A stretch of DNA of 64,000 nucleotides from Streptomyces adelaidensis (lineage in GTDB: Bacteria > Actinomycetota > Actinomycetes > Streptomycetales > Streptomycetaceae), in contig NZ_JAEMUX010000002.1 of NCBI RefSeq assembly GCF_016598475.1, forward strand, positions 150,491 to 214,490, written 5' to 3'. The position numbers were made by a program, and so were the translations under genes. Each line of letters starts with the position of its first letter. The first letter of the stretch is position 1. The notes under the pieces are model-generated. The model did no database searches. It worked only from the letters and a program-made list of their open reading frames with translations, and was not told where the DNA came from. Positions 29,292 through 39,429 of the stretch are shown here, in pieces.

Positions 29292-29795
29292 ATGCCGAAG
29301 CCCACCAAGGGTGCCCGTCTGGGCGGCAGTGCCGCGCACGAGAAGCTGCTGCTCGCGAACCTCGCGAAGGCGCTGTTCGAGCACGGCCGTATCACCACCA
29401 CCGAGGCGAAGGCGCGCAAGCTGCGTCCGTACGCCGAGCGTCTGATCACCAAGGGCAAGAAGGGCGACCTTCACAACCGCCGTCAGGTGCTCCAGGTCAT
29501 CACGGACAAGAGCGTCGTGCACACGCTCTTCACCGAGATCGGCCCGCGGTACGAGAACCGTCCGGGTGGCTACACCCGTATCACCAAGATCGGTAACCGT
29601 CGTGGCGACAACGCGCCCATGGCTGTCATCGAGCTGGTCGAGGCGCTGACGGTCGCGCAGCAGGCGACGGGTGAGGCCGAGGCCGCGACGAAGCGTTCCG
29701 CCAAGGACGCCGAGGTCGCTGAGCCGAAGGTCGACACGACCAAGGCCGACGAGGCCGGCGAAGAGGCCGCCGCCGAGGAGTCCAAGGACGCGTAA
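29292..29795 (+). CDS. rplQ: 50S ribosomal protein L17
   Basis: L17 lies near the tunnel exit. The core ([60 protein letters not shown]) spans the first 120 residues. The 167-residue protein ends in an Ala/Glu/Lys-rich tail of about 45 residues, longer than in E. coli but usual in Streptomyces. Closed by an intrinsic terminator. Confidence 0.98.
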   Translation: MPKPTKGARLGGSAAHEKLLLANLAKALFEHGRITTTEAKARKLRPYAERLITKGKKGDLHNRRQVLQVITDKSVVHTLFTEIGPRYENRPGGYTRITKIGNRRGDNAPMAVIELVEALTVAQQATGEAEAATKRSAKDAEVAEPKVDTTKADEAGEEAAAEESKDA

Positions 29796-29820
29796 GCGTT
29801 CTGCCGGGGACGGTTTGTCG

Positions 29821-29880
29821 GCGGCTGCGGCGGCGTCGTGGTTGTTCGCGCAGTTCCCCGCGCCCCTTTAAGGGGCGCGC
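29821..29880 (+). repeat. dispersed intergenic repeat, short form (copy B)
   Basis: GCGGCTGCGG, GTCGTGGTTGTTC and GCGCAGTTCCCCGCGCCCCT, closed by a GCGCCCCTT-T-AAGGGGCGC hairpin (29860-29878). The 20-bp core recurs exactly at 34731-34792 and 46136-46190. It lies 25 bp after the rplQ stop and just before its terminator. Confidence 0.75.
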
Positions 29881-29883
29881 TTG

Positions 29884-29921
29884 AGCGGGCCCGTTCCTTT
29901 CCAGGAGCGGGCCCGCTTTTC
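29884..29921 (+). terminator. intrinsic terminator of the alpha operon
   Basis: AGCGGGCCCGTTCCT (29884-29898) pairs with AGGAGCGGGCCCGCT (29903-29917) around a TTCC loop, with one G-T pair, followed by TTTCT. One of the few T-tailed terminators in the window. Confidence 0.85.
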
Positions 29922-29942
29922 TGTACCTGAGAGGATCCAGGA

Positions 29943-30806
29943 GTGAGTGACGAAGTGCGGCCCGGGTTCGTACGGGTGCGGCTGGACCTGTCGTACGACG
30001 GGAGTGAGTTTTCCGGGTGGGCCAAGCAGGCCGGGGGGCGGCGGACCGTTCAGGGGGAGATCGAGGGTGCGCTGCGGACCGTGACGCGGTCCGGGGAGAC
30101 GTATGAGCTGACCGTGGCCGGGCGGACGGACGCCGGGGTGCACGCGCGGGGGCAGGTGGCTCATGTCGACCTGCCGCGGGAGGTCTGGGACGAGCACCAC
30201 GGGAAGCTGCTCAAGCGGCTCGCCGGGCGGCTTTCCAGGGACGTACGGGTGTGGGCGCTGCGGGAGGCGCCCAGTGGCTTCAACGCCCGGTTCTCGGCCG
30301 TCTGGCGGCGGTACGCCTACCGCGTCACCGACAATCCCGGTGGCGTCGACCCGTTGCTGCGCGGTCACGTGCTGTGGCACGACTGGCCGCTGGACGTGGA
30401 CGCCATGAACGAGGCGGCGCGGCGGCTGCTGGGGGAGCACGACTTCGCGGCCTACTGCAAGCGGCGGGAAGGGGCGACGACCATTCGTACGCTCCAGAAG
30501 CTGAGCCTGGTGCGGGGGGACGACGGGATCATCACGGCCACCGTGCGGGCCGACGCCTTCTGCCACAACATGGTGCGGTCGTTGATCGGGGCGCTGTTGT
30601 TCGTGGGGGACGGGCACCGGGACGCCGACTGGCCCGGAAAGGTGCTGGCCGCCGGGGTGCGGGATTCCGCCGTGCATGTCGTACGGCCGCACGGGCTGAC
30701 CCTGGAGGAGGTCGGGTACCCGGCGGACGAACTGCTGGCCGCGCGGAACAAGGAAGCGCGGAACCGGCGGAGCCTGCCGGGGGTGCCCGGGGGCGGCTGC
30801 TGCTGA
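29943..30806 (+). CDS. truA: tRNA pseudouridine(38-40) synthase TruA
   Basis: TruA makes pseudouridine at positions 38-40 of tRNA anticodon arms. The catalytic aspartate D63 lies in the signature [20 protein letters not shown]. Other conserved parts are [16 protein letters not shown] near the start, [15 protein letters not shown] and [15 protein letters not shown]. The 287-residue protein starts at GTG 29943 after CCAGGAG, 22 bp beyond the rplQ terminator. Convergent with the next gene. Confidence 0.97.
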   Translation: MSDEVRPGFVRVRLDLSYDGSEFSGWAKQAGGRRTVQGEIEGALRTVTRSGETYELTVAGRTDAGVHARGQVAHVDLPREVWDEHHGKLLKRLAGRLSRDVRVWALREAPSGFNARFSAVWRRYAYRVTDNPGGVDPLLRGHVLWHDWPLDVDAMNEAARRLLGEHDFAAYCKRREGATTIRTLQKLSLVRGDDGIITATVRADAFCHNMVRSLIGALLFVGDGHRDADWPGKVLAAGVRDSAVHVVRPHGLTLEEVGYPADELLAARNKEARNRRSLPGVPGGGCC

Positions 30807-30828
30807 CCCCGGGCGGGCCGGATGCGGG

Positions 30829-31710
30829 TTACTGCTCGTTGGCCGCGGCCGCCGCCTGGGCCTGGCCCCTGCGGCGGATCTGGTCGAAGGTGGACTTGGC
30901 GAGGTCGTCGCCGGCGGCGAAGACGGCGCTGTCCTTCTCCGTGACGTCCTTGCCGTTGGTGAAGCCGGCGACGGTGAGGTAGGCGTAGCGGCCGTAGGAG
31001 TTGACGGTCGTACGGCAGATCGTCGTACGGCAGAAGGTGGGGACGCCGTCGCCGGAGAGCGAGACGATGGTGCTCTTCTTGTCCCAGCCCGCCTTGACCT
31101 TGGTCGCCTTGGCCTCGGTGTCGAACAGGGCGACGCCGACCGTGACCGCGACCTTGTCCAGGTGGTACGTCACGCGCATGAAGCGGGTGCAGTCGTTGCT
31201 GGTCAGGAGCTTGTCGAGGGTGCCCTGGACGGCCGAGGCGCAGGTGGTCGTCGAGGCCGTGGGGCCCTTGAGGTAGACGTTGTCCTCCTGCGTCAGCTGG
31301 GAGCCCGGGAAGAGGATGTCCGGGCTGATCGGCGCCTTGTCCTTGCCCGAGTCGGAGATGAAATCCTTCGGGTCCAGCGGGGGCGGGGCCGAGGTCGGCG
31401 CGAACGACGGGTCCGTCTTGGCGCTGGCGCTCGGGATGTCCGCGGTGGTCGGCAGGGCGTTCGGGCCGTTCGCCGTGGTGTTGTCGCTGTCGGCGTTGAC
31501 GACGGCGACGGCCACGGCGACGCCTATGCCGACCGTGGCGAGAGCGCCGCCGACGATCACCAGGAGTCTGCGGCGTCTGTTGCGTGTTTCGGACTGCTCG
31601 GCGAGTGACGCCCAGTCCGGGGTCTGGTTACTGGTGGAATTCCGCTGATTGTCCCACGGATCGTGGGAACCCCCGGGGCTCCACTGAGACCCCCCCTGCC
31701 CAAAGCTCAT
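30829..31710 (-). CDS. membrane-anchored protein of unknown function
   Basis: A 293-residue protein with a hydrophilic Gly/Ser/Asn-rich N-terminus, an arginine cluster (RNRRRR) and one membrane helix at about 48-70 (LLVIVGGALATVGIGVAVAV). A Pro/Ser/Thr-rich linker follows, then an extracytoplasmic domain with four cysteines (TTTCASA, NDCTRF, TFCRTTICRTT) that could form disulfides. No family recognised. It is convergent with truA and divergent from rplM, a position it seems to hold in other Streptomyces. Confidence 0.85.
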   Translation of the reverse strand: MSFGQGGSQWSPGGSHDPWDNQRNSTSNQTPDWASLAEQSETRNRRRRLLVIVGGALATVGIGVAVAVAVVNADSDNTTANGPNALPTTADIPSASAKTDPSFAPTSAPPPLDPKDFISDSGKDKAPISPDILFPGSQLTQEDNVYLKGPTASTTTCASAVQGTLDKLLTSNDCTRFMRVTYHLDKVAVTVGVALFDTEAKATKVKAGWDKKSTIVSLSGDGVPTFCRTTICRTTVNSYGRYAYLTVAGFTNGKDVTEKDSAVFAAGDDLAKSTFDQIRRRGQAQAAAAANEQ

Positions 31711-31868
31711 GGGCCGCAGTTTAGACGGGCGAGGGGAGGCCTTACTCAGTTATGGGTTGCGAGTAGTAAGTCGACACGGACGCCGTCCCGGCGGCGCCCA
31801 GCGTCAGTGCGACATCGGCCGCGGCGATCGAGGCGCTCGCCCGCCGGGGCCGGCGGAGCGGACTCGTT

Positions 31869-31898
31869 TTGACCCGTCCGGGTGCGCCCGGCTAAGCT
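31869..31898 (+). promoter_or_regulatory. promoter for rplM-rpsI
   Basis: TTGACC (31869-31874) and TAAGCT (31893-31898) lie 18 bp apart in the 369-bp gap before rplM. This gives a leader of about 175 nt. The rest of the gap (31711-31868 and 31899-32079) shows no gene. Confidence 0.55.
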
Positions 31899-32079
31899 GC
31901 GTGTTCGTTATGTGTATTGGCTTGCTCATTCTCACGTGAGGCGGCCCTTACACCGGTCCACCGGGCCGATGACCAGCGAGCCAGCACGCGGTATGCGTCA
32001 CCGCTGTGCGGCAGGGGCTGTCGTGATCGTCTTCGGTGACCTGTCAGGAACCTCACTGAAGAAGCGAAGGCTACGAACC

Positions 32080-32523
32080 GTGCGTACGTACAGCCCCAAG
32101 CCCGGCGACATCACTCGCCAGTGGCACGTCATTGACGCCCAGGACGTCGTCCTGGGTCGTCTGGCGACCACCACTGCCACCCTTCTGCGCGGCAAGCACA
32201 AGCCGATCTACGCCCCCCACGTCGATGCCGGTGACTTCGTCATCATCATCAACGCGGACAAGGTCCACCTGTCCGGCAACAAGCGGACCCAGAAGATGGC
32301 CTACCGCCACTCCGGTTACCCGGGTGGTCTGCGCTCCGTCCGTTACGACGAGCTGCTGGCGAAGAACCCCGAGAAGGCCGTCGAGAAGGCCGTCAAGGGA
32401 ATGCTTCCCAAGAACACCCTCGGCCGTCAGATGCTCTCCAAGCTGAAGGTCTACTCGGGCGACCAGCACCCGCACGCTGCCCAGCAGCCGGTGCCGTTCG
32501 AGATCACCCAGGTCGCGCAGTAA
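32080..32523 (+). CDS. rplM: 50S ribosomal protein L13
   Basis: L13, 147 residues from GTG 32080 ([20 protein letters not shown]), is an early 50S assembly protein. [40 protein letters not shown] and [20 protein letters not shown] are conserved. The open frame extends upstream to 31882, but those codons do not match the family. Operon with rpsI. Confidence 0.97.
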   Translation: MRTYSPKPGDITRQWHVIDAQDVVLGRLATTTATLLRGKHKPIYAPHVDAGDFVIIINADKVHLSGNKRTQKMAYRHSGYPGGLRSVRYDELLAKNPEKAVEKAVKGMLPKNTLGRQMLSKLKVYSGDQHPHAAQQPVPFEITQVAQ

Positions 32524-32566
32524 GTCCGGCCACACCCCTAAGCCTGAAGAGAATCTGAGGAGAATC

Positions 32567-33079
32567 GTGGCCGAGACCACTGCCGAGCAGCCGCTCGAAG
32601 AGATCGAGATCGACAGCTACACCACGGAGTCCGAGGTCCCCGTCGAGGGCGAGTACACCTCGGAGTCCCTCGCCGGCCGCTTCGGCGACCCGCAGCCGGC
32701 CGCGGGCCTGGGCCGTCGCAAGAACGCCATCGCCCGCGTCCGGATCGTCCCGGGCACCGGCAAGTGGAAGATCAACGGTCGCACCCTTGAGGACTACTTC
32801 CCCAACAAGGTGCACCAGCAGGAAGTCAACGAGCCCTTCAAGGTGCTCGAGCTCGAGGGCCGCTACGACGTCATCGCCCGCATCGGCGGTGGCGGTGTCT
32901 CCGGTCAGGCCGGTGCGCTCCGTCTCGGTGTCGCCCGTGCGCTGAACGAGGCCGACGTCGACAACAACCGCGGCGCCCTCAAGAAGGCCGGCTTCCTCAA
33001 GCGCGACGACCGTGCGGTCGAGCGCAAGAAGGCCGGTCTCAAGAAGGCCCGTAAGGCCCCGCAGTACAGCAAGCGCTAA
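32567..33079 (+). CDS. rpsI: 30S ribosomal protein S9
   Basis: S9 contacts the P-site tRNA through its C-terminal tail. The 170-residue protein has an acidic N-terminal extension of about 40 residues ([20 protein letters not shown]...) before the core ([20 protein letters not shown]). The end, [12 protein letters not shown], is the conserved basic tail. GTG 32567 follows GAGGAGAA. A terminator hairpin follows. Confidence 0.97.
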   Translation: MAETTAEQPLEEIEIDSYTTESEVPVEGEYTSESLAGRFGDPQPAAGLGRRKNAIARVRIVPGTGKWKINGRTLEDYFPNKVHQQEVNEPFKVLELEGRYDVIARIGGGGVSGQAGALRLGVARALNEADVDNNRGALKKAGFLKRDDRAVERKKAGLKKARKAPQYSKR

Positions 33080-33108
33080 ATCCGCCGCTCCGCCGTACCG
33101 CTCGCAAC

Positions 33109-33145
33109 GCCCCGGTGGCACGTTCCTGTGCCGCCGGGGCGGTTT
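33109..33145 (+). terminator. intrinsic terminator after rpsI
   Basis: GCCCCGGTGGCAC (33109-33121) pairs with GTGCCGCCGGGGC (33128-33140), one G-T pair, then GGTTT. An AT-rich stretch (CGATTATTTTCCGCAGG, near 33190) follows and is a likely glmM promoter region. Confidence 0.75.
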
Positions 33146-33344
33146 GCGTAACAGGGTGTCGATGGGCGTTGGCGACGGGTTTAGCAGGGGCGATTATTTT
33201 CCGCAGGCTTATACACAGACTGTCGGTACAACCCCGAAAGGGGGAGGACAGTCTCAGGGGATGTACTTGGTCCAGGGAGTGCCGGGACACTCGGTGGATA
33301 CCTGGTACGAGCCGCACATTCTCAGCAATTCGGAGGACACCACT

Positions 33345-34703
33345 GTGGGACGACTCTTCGGCACGGACGGCGTGCGCGGTGTCGCCAACGCGGATCTGAC
33401 GGCCGAGCTCGCGCTCGGACTCTCCGTCGCGGCGGCACACGTACTCGCCGAGGTGGGCACGTTCGAAGGCCACAAGCCGGTGGCGGTGGTCGGGCGGGAC
33501 CCGCGAGCGTCCGGGGAGTTCCTGGAGGCCGCCGTCGTGGCGGGCCTCGCCAGCGCGGGTGTCGACGTGCTGCGCGTCGGTGTGCTGCCCACCCCCGCGG
33601 TGGCGTTCCTCACCGGCGAGCTGGGCGCCGACCTCGGTGTGATGCTCTCCGCCAGCCATAACGCCATGCCCGACAACGGAGTCAAGTTCTTCGCCCGCGG
33701 CGGCCACAAGCTCGCCGACGATCTTGAGGACAGGATCGAGCGTGTCTACGAGGAGCATCGGACCGGGGCTCCCTGGGACCGGCCCACGGGCGCGGGCGTC
33801 GGGCGGATCAGCTCCTACGAGGAGGGCTACGGCCGCTACGTCGAGCATCTGCTGTCCGTTCTGCCCAACCGGCTCGACGGGCTGAAGGTCGTCCTCGACG
33901 AGGCGCACGGTGCCGCCGCCGGGGTCTCGCCGGAGGTCTTCACCCGCGCGGGCGCCGAGATCGTCACCATCGGGACGGAGCCGGACGGGCTCAACATCAA
34001 CGACGGGTGCGGGTCCACGCACCTGGGCAAGTTGCGGGCCGCCGTCGTCGAGCACGGGGCGCACCTCGGTATCGCGCACGACGGTGACGCCGACCGGTGC
34101 CTCGCCGTGGACCACGAGGGCAACGAGGTCGACGGGGACCAGATCCTCGCGGTGCTCGCGCTGGACATGCGGGAGCGGTCCGTGTTGCGGGGCGACACCG
34201 TGGTCGCCACCGTCATGTCGAACCTCGGGTTCAAGCTGGCGCTGGAGCGGGAGGGGCTGCGGCTGGTGCAGACCGGGGTCGGGGACCGGTATGTGCTGGA
34301 GGAGATGCGGGAGCACGGGTACGCCCTCGGGGGCGAGCAGTCCGGGCACGTGATCATCTCCGACCACGCGACGACGGGTGACGGGACGCTGACCGGGCTG
34401 CTGCTGGCGGCTCGGGTAGTGCGGACCGGTCGTACGCTCAAGGACCTCGCGGGAGTGATGGAGCGGCTGCCGCAGGTGCTCGTCAATGTGCCGGACGTGG
34501 ATCGGTCCCGGGTGGGGACGTCCGCGGAGTTGGCTGCGGCGGTGGGTGAGGCCGAGCGGGAACTCGGGTCTACCGGGCGGGTGTTGTTGCGGCCTTCCGG
34601 GACCGAGCCGTTGGTGCGGGTGATGGTTGAGGCCGCGGATATCGAGCAGGCTCGGTCGGTGGCCGGGCGGTTGGCCGATGCGGTGAAGTCGGCGCTGGGT
34701 TAG
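33345..34703 (+). CDS. glmM: phosphoglucosamine mutase
   Basis: GlmM converts glucosamine-6-phosphate to glucosamine-1-phosphate for peptidoglycan precursor synthesis. The 452-residue protein starts at GTG 33345, eight bases after GGAGG ([20 protein letters not shown]). The phospho-serine S104 is in [12 protein letters not shown], the metal loop is [13 protein letters not shown], the sugar-binding loop GGEQSGHVI, and the phosphate-binding end [14 protein letters not shown]. glmS, the preceding step, lies 5 kb downstream on the other strand. Confidence 0.97.
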   Translation: MGRLFGTDGVRGVANADLTAELALGLSVAAAHVLAEVGTFEGHKPVAVVGRDPRASGEFLEAAVVAGLASAGVDVLRVGVLPTPAVAFLTGELGADLGVMLSASHNAMPDNGVKFFARGGHKLADDLEDRIERVYEEHRTGAPWDRPTGAGVGRISSYEEGYGRYVEHLLSVLPNRLDGLKVVLDEAHGAAAGVSPEVFTRAGAEIVTIGTEPDGLNINDGCGSTHLGKLRAAVVEHGAHLGIAHDGDADRCLAVDHEGNEVDGDQILAVLALDMRERSVLRGDTVVATVMSNLGFKLALEREGLRLVQTGVGDRYVLEEMREHGYALGGEQSGHVIISDHATTGDGTLTGLLLAARVVRTGRTLKDLAGVMERLPQVLVNVPDVDRSRVGTSAELAAAVGEAERELGSTGRVLLRPSGTEPLVRVMVEAADIEQARSVAGRLADAVKSALG

Positions 34704-34730
34704 TCGGGCGGTTCCGGGTTCGGGGTGGGG

Positions 34731-34792
34731 GAGCTGTGCTTTGCGGGCCGCGGGAGCGTCGTGGCTTGTCGCGCAGTTCCCCGCGCCCCTTA
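34731..34792 (+). repeat. dispersed intergenic repeat, short form (copy C)
   Basis: TGCTTTGCGGGCCGCGGGAG, GTCGTGGCTTGTC and the exact 20-bp core GCGCAGTTCCCCGCGCCCCT fill the gap between the convergent glmM and DUF389 genes. Its end touches the TAA stop of the DUF389 gene. Confidence 0.75.
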
Positions 34793-35710
34793 GCAGGGCT
34801 TGGACCACAGCCATTTCTGGGTCAGCAGGGTGAGGGTGCCGGCCAGGACGATGCCCAGGAGGTTCAGGAGCAGTTGCTCCGTCGAGCCCACTGTCTGTTT
34901 CGTGTCGCCGTAGCTCAGGGCGACCGCCGCGTTGGCGGCCGCGGGGACCGTGGTGACGGAGATGGCGACGCCGACCAGAGCGCCCGACTTGGCCGAGGTC
35001 AGGGAGAGGGTACCGGCGATACCGGCGAGGACGGCCACGACGAAGGAGAACGCGTCGGGGGCGTAGACGAAGGCCGTGTTGGGGCGGTCGGCGTCCAGTT
35101 GTTCCCTGCTGAACAGGTTGAGCGCGTCCATGAAGAGGCTGAAGACGACCGTCGCGGCCATGGCCGCCGCGAAGCCCACGAGGAGCGCGATCAGGGAGCG
35201 CAGGGCCAGGCGGGAGCGGCGCTGGACGATGGCCGTGCTGAAGCCGGCCAAGGGGCCGAACTCCGGGCCGACCGCCATCGCGCCGACGATGAGGATGGCG
35301 TTGTCGAGGACCACACCGCAGGCCGCGATCATCGTGGCGAGGGTGATGAAGGCGACGTAGGTGATGGAGAGCGTCGACTCCTCGTGGGTCGCGTCCGTCA
35401 GGTGCTCCCACAGGACCGCGTCCGCGCCCTCGCCGGGCGCCTCGTCCTCGGCCTTGTCGGCGCGCTCGGAGAGGGACAGGTCGATGTTCTCGACGGCGAT
35501 CGAGCCGGTCTTGTCGAGGTCCAACGCCCGTAGCGCGCCGATGAGTTCGTCGCCGGCCTCGCGTGCGACGTCGCACATCACCACGTCCCCGGCGGGGTTG
35601 CGGGCGGCGCCCGGCACGACGACGAGATGAGTGGTGCCGACCGTGGTCTCGACCACGCGCACCACCTCGTCGGTCTTCTCGGCCGGGGTGATCAGGCGCA
35701 GATGCAGCAT
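34790..35710 (-). CDS. DUF389 integral membrane protein
   Basis: A 306-residue protein with a soluble N-terminal part (about 1-105: MLHLRLITPAEKTDEVVRVV, then an acidic stretch) and about six membrane helices. The DUF389 pattern is clear: ITYVAFITLATMIAACGVVL, DNAILIVGAMAVGPEFGPLA and LVGVAISVTTVPAAANAAVA. The biochemical role of the family is not known. It is downstream of coaA on the same strand, 45 bp away. Confidence 0.9.
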   Translation of the reverse strand: MLHLRLITPAEKTDEVVRVVETTVGTTHLVVVPGAARNPAGDVVMCDVAREAGDELIGALRALDLDKTGSIAVENIDLSLSERADKAEDEAPGEGADAVLWEHLTDATHEESTLSITYVAFITLATMIAACGVVLDNAILIVGAMAVGPEFGPLAGFSTAIVQRRSRLALRSLIALLVGFAAAMAATVVFSLFMDALNLFSREQLDADRPNTAFVYAPDAFSFVVAVLAGIAGTLSLTSAKSGALVGVAISVTTVPAAANAAVALSYGDTKQTVGSTEQLLLNLLGIVLAGTLTLLTQKWLWSKPC

Positions 35711-35755
35711 GAGGCCTTTCTAACAGGCCGCCGTTACGGGTTCCTCGTCATGGCC

Positions 35756-36745
35756 TCACAGCTTGCGCAGGCTGAGGCGGCGCACCTTGTGGTCCTGGCC
35801 CTTGCGGATGATGAGGGTGGCGCGGCCACGGGTGGGGGCGATGTTCTCGACCAGGTTGGGCTTGTTGATGGTGCGCCAGAGGGTGCGGGCGTAGTCGAGG
35901 GCCTCCTCCTCGGAGACCTGGGTGTACTTGCGGAAGTACGAGTCCGGCTTCTGGAAGGCCGTCTGACGGAGCTTCTTGAAGCGGTTGAGGTACCAGCGTT
36001 CGATGTCGTCGGCGCCGGCGTCGACGTACACGCTGAAGTCGAAGTAGTCGGCGAGGCCCACGCGGGTGCGGCCGTCCTGGCCGGGGAGGGCGGGCTGGAG
36101 GACGTTCAGGCCCTCGACGATGAGGATGTCGGGGCGGCGGACCGTGAGCCGCCGGTCGGGGACGATGTCGTAGATGAGGTGGGAGTAGACGGGGGCCGTC
36201 ACCTCGTCCTTGCCGGCCTTGATGTCGGCGACGAAACGGGTCAGGGCCCGGCGGTCGTACGACTCGGGGAAGCCCTTGCGGGAGACCAGGCCGCGCTCCT
36301 GGAGAGCCTTCATGGGGAGCAGGAAGCCGTCCGTGGTGACCAGTTCCACACGCGGGTGTTCGGGCCAGCGGGCCAGGAGCGCCTGGAGGAGACGGGCGAC
36401 GGTCGACTTGCCGACGGCCACGGAGCCGGCGACGCCTATGACGAACGGGGTGCCGGACTGGGAGCCCTGCTCGCCCAGGAAGGTGTTCAGGGCGCCGCGC
36501 AGGCCGTCGGTGGCGCCGATGTAGAGGTTGAGGAGCCGGGACAGTGGCAGGTAGATGTCCCGTACCTCGTCGAGGTCGATGACATCGCCCAGGCCACGCA
36601 GCTTCTCCACCTCCTCGGCGTTCAGCGGCAGCGGCGTCTTTTCGCGCAGCGCGCTCCACTCGGCACGGGTGAGGTCGACGTAGGGAGTCGCCTCCGGCCT
36701 GGGCCGGTGGGCGCTCCGCGGCAACGAGGAGACCGGTGAGATCAC
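35756..36745 (-). CDS. coaA: type I pantothenate kinase
   Basis: CoaA phosphorylates pantothenate, the first step to coenzyme A. The 329-residue protein starts at GTG 36745. It has the P-loop [12 protein letters not shown] (104-115), [23 protein letters not shown] and the C-terminal [20 protein letters not shown]. Length and order match the bacterial type I enzyme that is feedback-inhibited by CoA. Followed by the DUF389 gene. Confidence 0.97.
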   Translation of the reverse strand: MISPVSSLPRSAHRPRPEATPYVDLTRAEWSALREKTPLPLNAEEVEKLRGLGDVIDLDEVRDIYLPLSRLLNLYIGATDGLRGALNTFLGEQGSQSGTPFVIGVAGSVAVGKSTVARLLQALLARWPEHPRVELVTTDGFLLPMKALQERGLVSRKGFPESYDRRALTRFVADIKAGKDEVTAPVYSHLIYDIVPDRRLTVRRPDILIVEGLNVLQPALPGQDGRTRVGLADYFDFSVYVDAGADDIERWYLNRFKKLRQTAFQKPDSYFRKYTQVSEEEALDYARTLWRTINKPNLVENIAPTRGRATLIIRKGQDHKVRRLSLRKL

Positions 36746-36986
36746 AGTCCATTGTTAACGGAGTTCGAACGGGATGGCGGGGTGGGGTCCGTCACGCTCG
36801 GGGCGGGGCGGTGGTGGCGCGCCGGGGAGTGACGAAGAGGGGCGAACGGCGGGTGCCGTGCGCCTGTGTCATGACTGTGCGTGAAGTGTGTCCAAGGTAT
36901 GGACCCGGGGTGGTGGGCGGGCTAGCGTCCGGGCGGTCGGGAGGGAGCCGCCTCCCGGTCGACCAGGGGGAATTGGGGGGCTTCAG

Positions 36987-37235
36987 ATGGCTTTCACCAA
37001 GGGTGTGCGGTTACGGGACGTCGTTCGGCGCAAAGCCGGGTCTACGCGCGGTGACGCGGAGCTCGCGGGGCGGGTGTGCAGCGAGCTGGCGGCGGATCTG
37101 CCGGACGAGGATCTGGGGGAGCACCCGGACGACTGCCTTGACATGTATCGGATGGGGAGCAAGCCGCGGTGTGAGGAGGTCGAGTATCTGGGGATGGTGC
37201 GGGAGGCGATCGACCGGTTGGAGGAGGGGAGTTGA
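36987..37235 (+). CDS. small protein of unknown function
   Basis: An 82-residue acidic protein (MAFTKGVRLRDVVRRKAGST, then AGRVCSELAADLPDEDLGEH and DMYRMGSKPRCEEVEYLGMV). Three cysteines are present but no zinc pattern. The frame continues upstream to 36888 without plausible protein. The SD-like GGGGGAATTGGGGGG lies just before. No family recognised. The 240 bp between coaA and this gene show no other feature. Confidence 0.6.
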   Translation: MAFTKGVRLRDVVRRKAGSTRGDAELAGRVCSELAADLPDEDLGEHPDDCLDMYRMGSKPRCEEVEYLGMVREAIDRLEEGS

Positions 37236-37300
37236 GGGCGATGGTCCGTGCCGCCCCGCACGGGCGATGAGCGGGTGAGGGGCAGCCGGCGGCGATGTCG

Positions 37301-37380
37301 GTCGGGGGTGCGGGTCAGTCGGTCCCGATGTCAGCCGAGGTGAGGGCCAGTCGGGGTGCGGGTCAGTCGGTCCTGATGTC
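37301..37380. repeat. imperfect 31-bp duplication at the nnr 3' end
   Basis: 37301-37332 and 37350-37380 are near-identical (GGGTGCGGGTCAGTCGGTCC core; one indel, one mismatch). The second copy contains the TGA stop of the nnr gene (minus strand, 37363-37365). Confidence 0.85.
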
Positions 37381-38805
37381 CCGCCACGCCGCCGGGATCG
37401 CCTCCGCCACGTCCTGGGCGCCCGTCGGGGCGCCCTTCGCCGCGTACCGGCCCGCCAGGCCGTGGAGGTACGCCGCGACGCTCGCCGCGTCCAGTGTTCG
37501 CAGGCCGGCGGCGAGGAGGGAGCCGGTGAGGCCGGAGAGGACGTCGCCGCTGCCGGCGGTGGCGAGCCAGGGGGTGCCGGTGGGGTTGACGCGGACCGGG
37601 GTGGCGCCGTCGGAGGTGGCGATGAGGGTGGTGGAGCCCTTGAGGAGGACCGTGGCGCGGTAGGCACGGGCCAGGTCGCGTACGGCGGTGAGGCGGGCGG
37701 ACTCGACCTCCTCGCGGGTGACGCCCAGGAGGGCCGCGGCCTCTCCGGCGTGGGGGGTCATGAGGGTGGGGGCCGTGCGGGTGCGGACCGTCTCGCGGTC
37801 GGCGAGGCGGAGGCCGTCGGCGTCGAGGAGGACGGGCACGTCGGTGGCGAGGGCCTCGGCGACGGGGGCTGCGTCGTCGCCCGCGCCGGGGCCCGTGACC
37901 CAGGCCTGGACCCGGCCCGCCTTCTTCGGGCCGTCGGCCGAGACCAGGGTCTCCGGGAAGCGGGCGAGGACCGCGTCGGCGGCCGGGCCCACGTAGCGGA
38001 CGGCGCCCGCTCCGCCGCGCAGGGCGCCCGCGACCGCGAGGACCGCCGCGCCCGGGTAGCGGGCCGAGCCGGCGGCGATGCCCACGACTCCCCGGCGGTA
38101 CTTGTCGCTCTCCTGGGCCGGGTGGGGGAGCAGGGCGGCCACGTCGGCGTGCTGGAGGGACTCCAGGTCGGGGGTGGCGGGGAGGGTGCTCGCCAGGCCG
38201 ATGTCGATCAGGCGGACCGGGCCGGCGTACTCCCGCGCCGGGTCGATGAGCAGGCCCGGCTTGTGCGTGCCGAAGGTGACGGTGAGGTCGGCGCGGAGGG
38301 CTGTGCCGTGCACCTCGCCGGAGTCCGGCTCGATGCCGCTCGGGAGGTCCACGGCGATGACCGTGGCCGGGGAGGCGGCGGTGAGCTCGGCGAGGCGGGC
38401 CGCCTCGGGGCGGAGGCCGCCCTTGCCGCCGATGCCGACGATGCCGTCCAGGACGAGGTCGGCCCTGGAGATGGCCTCGGCCGCGGCGCCGGGCGTGGTC
38501 GTGGTGCCGCCCGCGCGGCGGAGGGCCTTCAGGGCTTCCGGGTGGGTGCGGTCGGGGCTGAGCAGCACGGCCGTCACGCCCGCGCCGCGTTTCGCCAGGC
38601 GGGCGCCCGCGTAGAGGGTGTCGCCGCCGTTGTCGCCGCTGCCGGTGAGGAGGACGACGCGGCTGCCGTACACGCGGCCCAGCATGTCCGCGCAGACCGC
38701 GGCCAGGCCGGCGGCGGCGCGTTGCATCAGGGCGCCGTCGGGGAGGCGGGCCATGAGGGTGTGTTCGGCTGAGCGGACGGTGGTCACGCGGTGGGCTGAG
38801 CGCAT
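37363..38805 (-). CDS. nnr: bifunctional NAD(P)H-hydrate epimerase / dehydratase
   Basis: This repair enzyme reverts damaged, hydrated NADH and NADPH. The 480-residue fusion has the NnrE epimerase in front (about 1-215: GSGDNGGDTLYAGARLAKRG, VLDGIVGIGGKGGLRP, VIAVDLPSGIEPDSGEV) and the NnrD ADP-dependent dehydratase behind (about 225-475: VTGPGAGDD, LLDADGLRL, LMTPHAGEAAALLG, TAGSGDVLSGLTGSLLAAG). ATG 38805 is taken because the frame before it carries no family match. acpS lies upstream on the same strand, as in many bacteria. Confidence 0.95.
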   Translation of the reverse strand: MRSAHRVTTVRSAEHTLMARLPDGALMQRAAAGLAAVCADMLGRVYGSRVVLLTGSGDNGGDTLYAGARLAKRGAGVTAVLLSPDRTHPEALKALRRAGGTTTTPGAAAEAISRADLVLDGIVGIGGKGGLRPEAARLAELTAASPATVIAVDLPSGIEPDSGEVHGTALRADLTVTFGTHKPGLLIDPAREYAGPVRLIDIGLASTLPATPDLESLQHADVAALLPHPAQESDKYRRGVVGIAAGSARYPGAAVLAVAGALRGGAGAVRYVGPAADAVLARFPETLVSADGPKKAGRVQAWVTGPGAGDDAAPVAEALATDVPVLLDADGLRLADRETVRTRTAPTLMTPHAGEAAALLGVTREEVESARLTAVRDLARAYRATVLLKGSTTLIATSDGATPVRVNPTGTPWLATAGSGDVLSGLTGSLLAAGLRTLDAASVAAYLHGLAGRYAAKGAPTGAQDVAEAIPAAWRDIRTD

Positions 38806-38926
38806 GAGGACGAGTCTGCCTCGTGGAGGGGGCGGGGTGCAGCCGGACTTGGGGCCGCGGGCGCCCCTTGCCGGGGCCGAACTCGGGGCGGGGTTTCGCT
38901 CACCGGTGCTCGCCGGGCGCCTCCCC

Positions 38927-38975
38927 CACTCTCGGCTTCGCTCAAGCGGGGGGACCCCCATCGCCCACCCGTGCC
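38927..38975. repeat. second type of dispersed intergenic element
   Basis: GCCTCCCCCACTCTCGGCTT followed by CGCTCAAGCGGGGGGACCCC in the acpS-nnr gap (221 bp). CCCCC and GGGGG form a stem around the CTCTCGGCTTCGCTC loop. From memory this sequence is very common between Streptomyces genes. Only one copy is in this window. Confidence 0.45.
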
Positions 38976-39026
38976 GCCCTCAGCGGCACGATTGCCCGCA
39001 GTTGGGTCAGGCGCCGGCCCCGCCCC

Positions 39027-39398
39027 TCACCCCTCCGCCACCACCACCGCCGAAGCCACCCCCGCGTCATGGCTCAGGGAGATGTGCCAGGAGTTGACGC
39101 CCAGTTCGGCCGCGCGCGCGGCCACCGTGCCGGTTACTCGGAGGCGGGGTTGGCCGGAGGGTTCGACGTAGACCTCGGCGTCGGTCCAGCGGAGGCCGCT
39201 GGGGGCGCCCAGGGCCTTGGCGAGGGCCTCCTTGGCCGCGAAGCGGGCGGCGAGGGAGGCGATGCCTCGGCGTTCGCCGCTCGGGAGGTGGAGTTCGCTG
39301 TCCAGGAAGAGGCGGTCGGCCATGCTGGGCGTGCGCTCCAGGGAGGCACGGAAGCGGTCGATCTCGGCGACGTCGATACCGACTCCGATAATGGGCAT
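39027..39398 (-). CDS. acpS: holo-[acyl-carrier-protein] synthase
   Basis: AcpS transfers phosphopantetheine from CoA to acyl carrier protein. The 123-residue protein has the two magnesium-binding positions, D9 in [14 protein letters not shown] and E57 in [15 protein letters not shown], plus the C-terminal [20 protein letters not shown] 39398 is chosen; a GTG nine bases upstream is an alternative. It lies between glmS and nnr, all on the minus strand. Confidence 0.96.
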   Translation of the reverse strand: MPIIGVGIDVAEIDRFRASLERTPSMADRLFLDSELHLPSGERRGIASLAARFAAKEALAKALGAPSGLRWTDAEVYVEPSGQPRLRVTGTVAARAAELGVNSWHISLSHDAGVASAVVVAEG

Positions 39399-39429
39399 GA
39401 TCCGCACCCTAGCCCCAGGCCGCGTCCGC

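Noticed and set aside
33039..35576. 845-codon minus-strand open frame across glmM and the DUF389 gene
   Set aside because: It runs antisense to glmM and in another frame of the DUF389 gene; composition is Arg/Gly/Pro-rich with no motifs.
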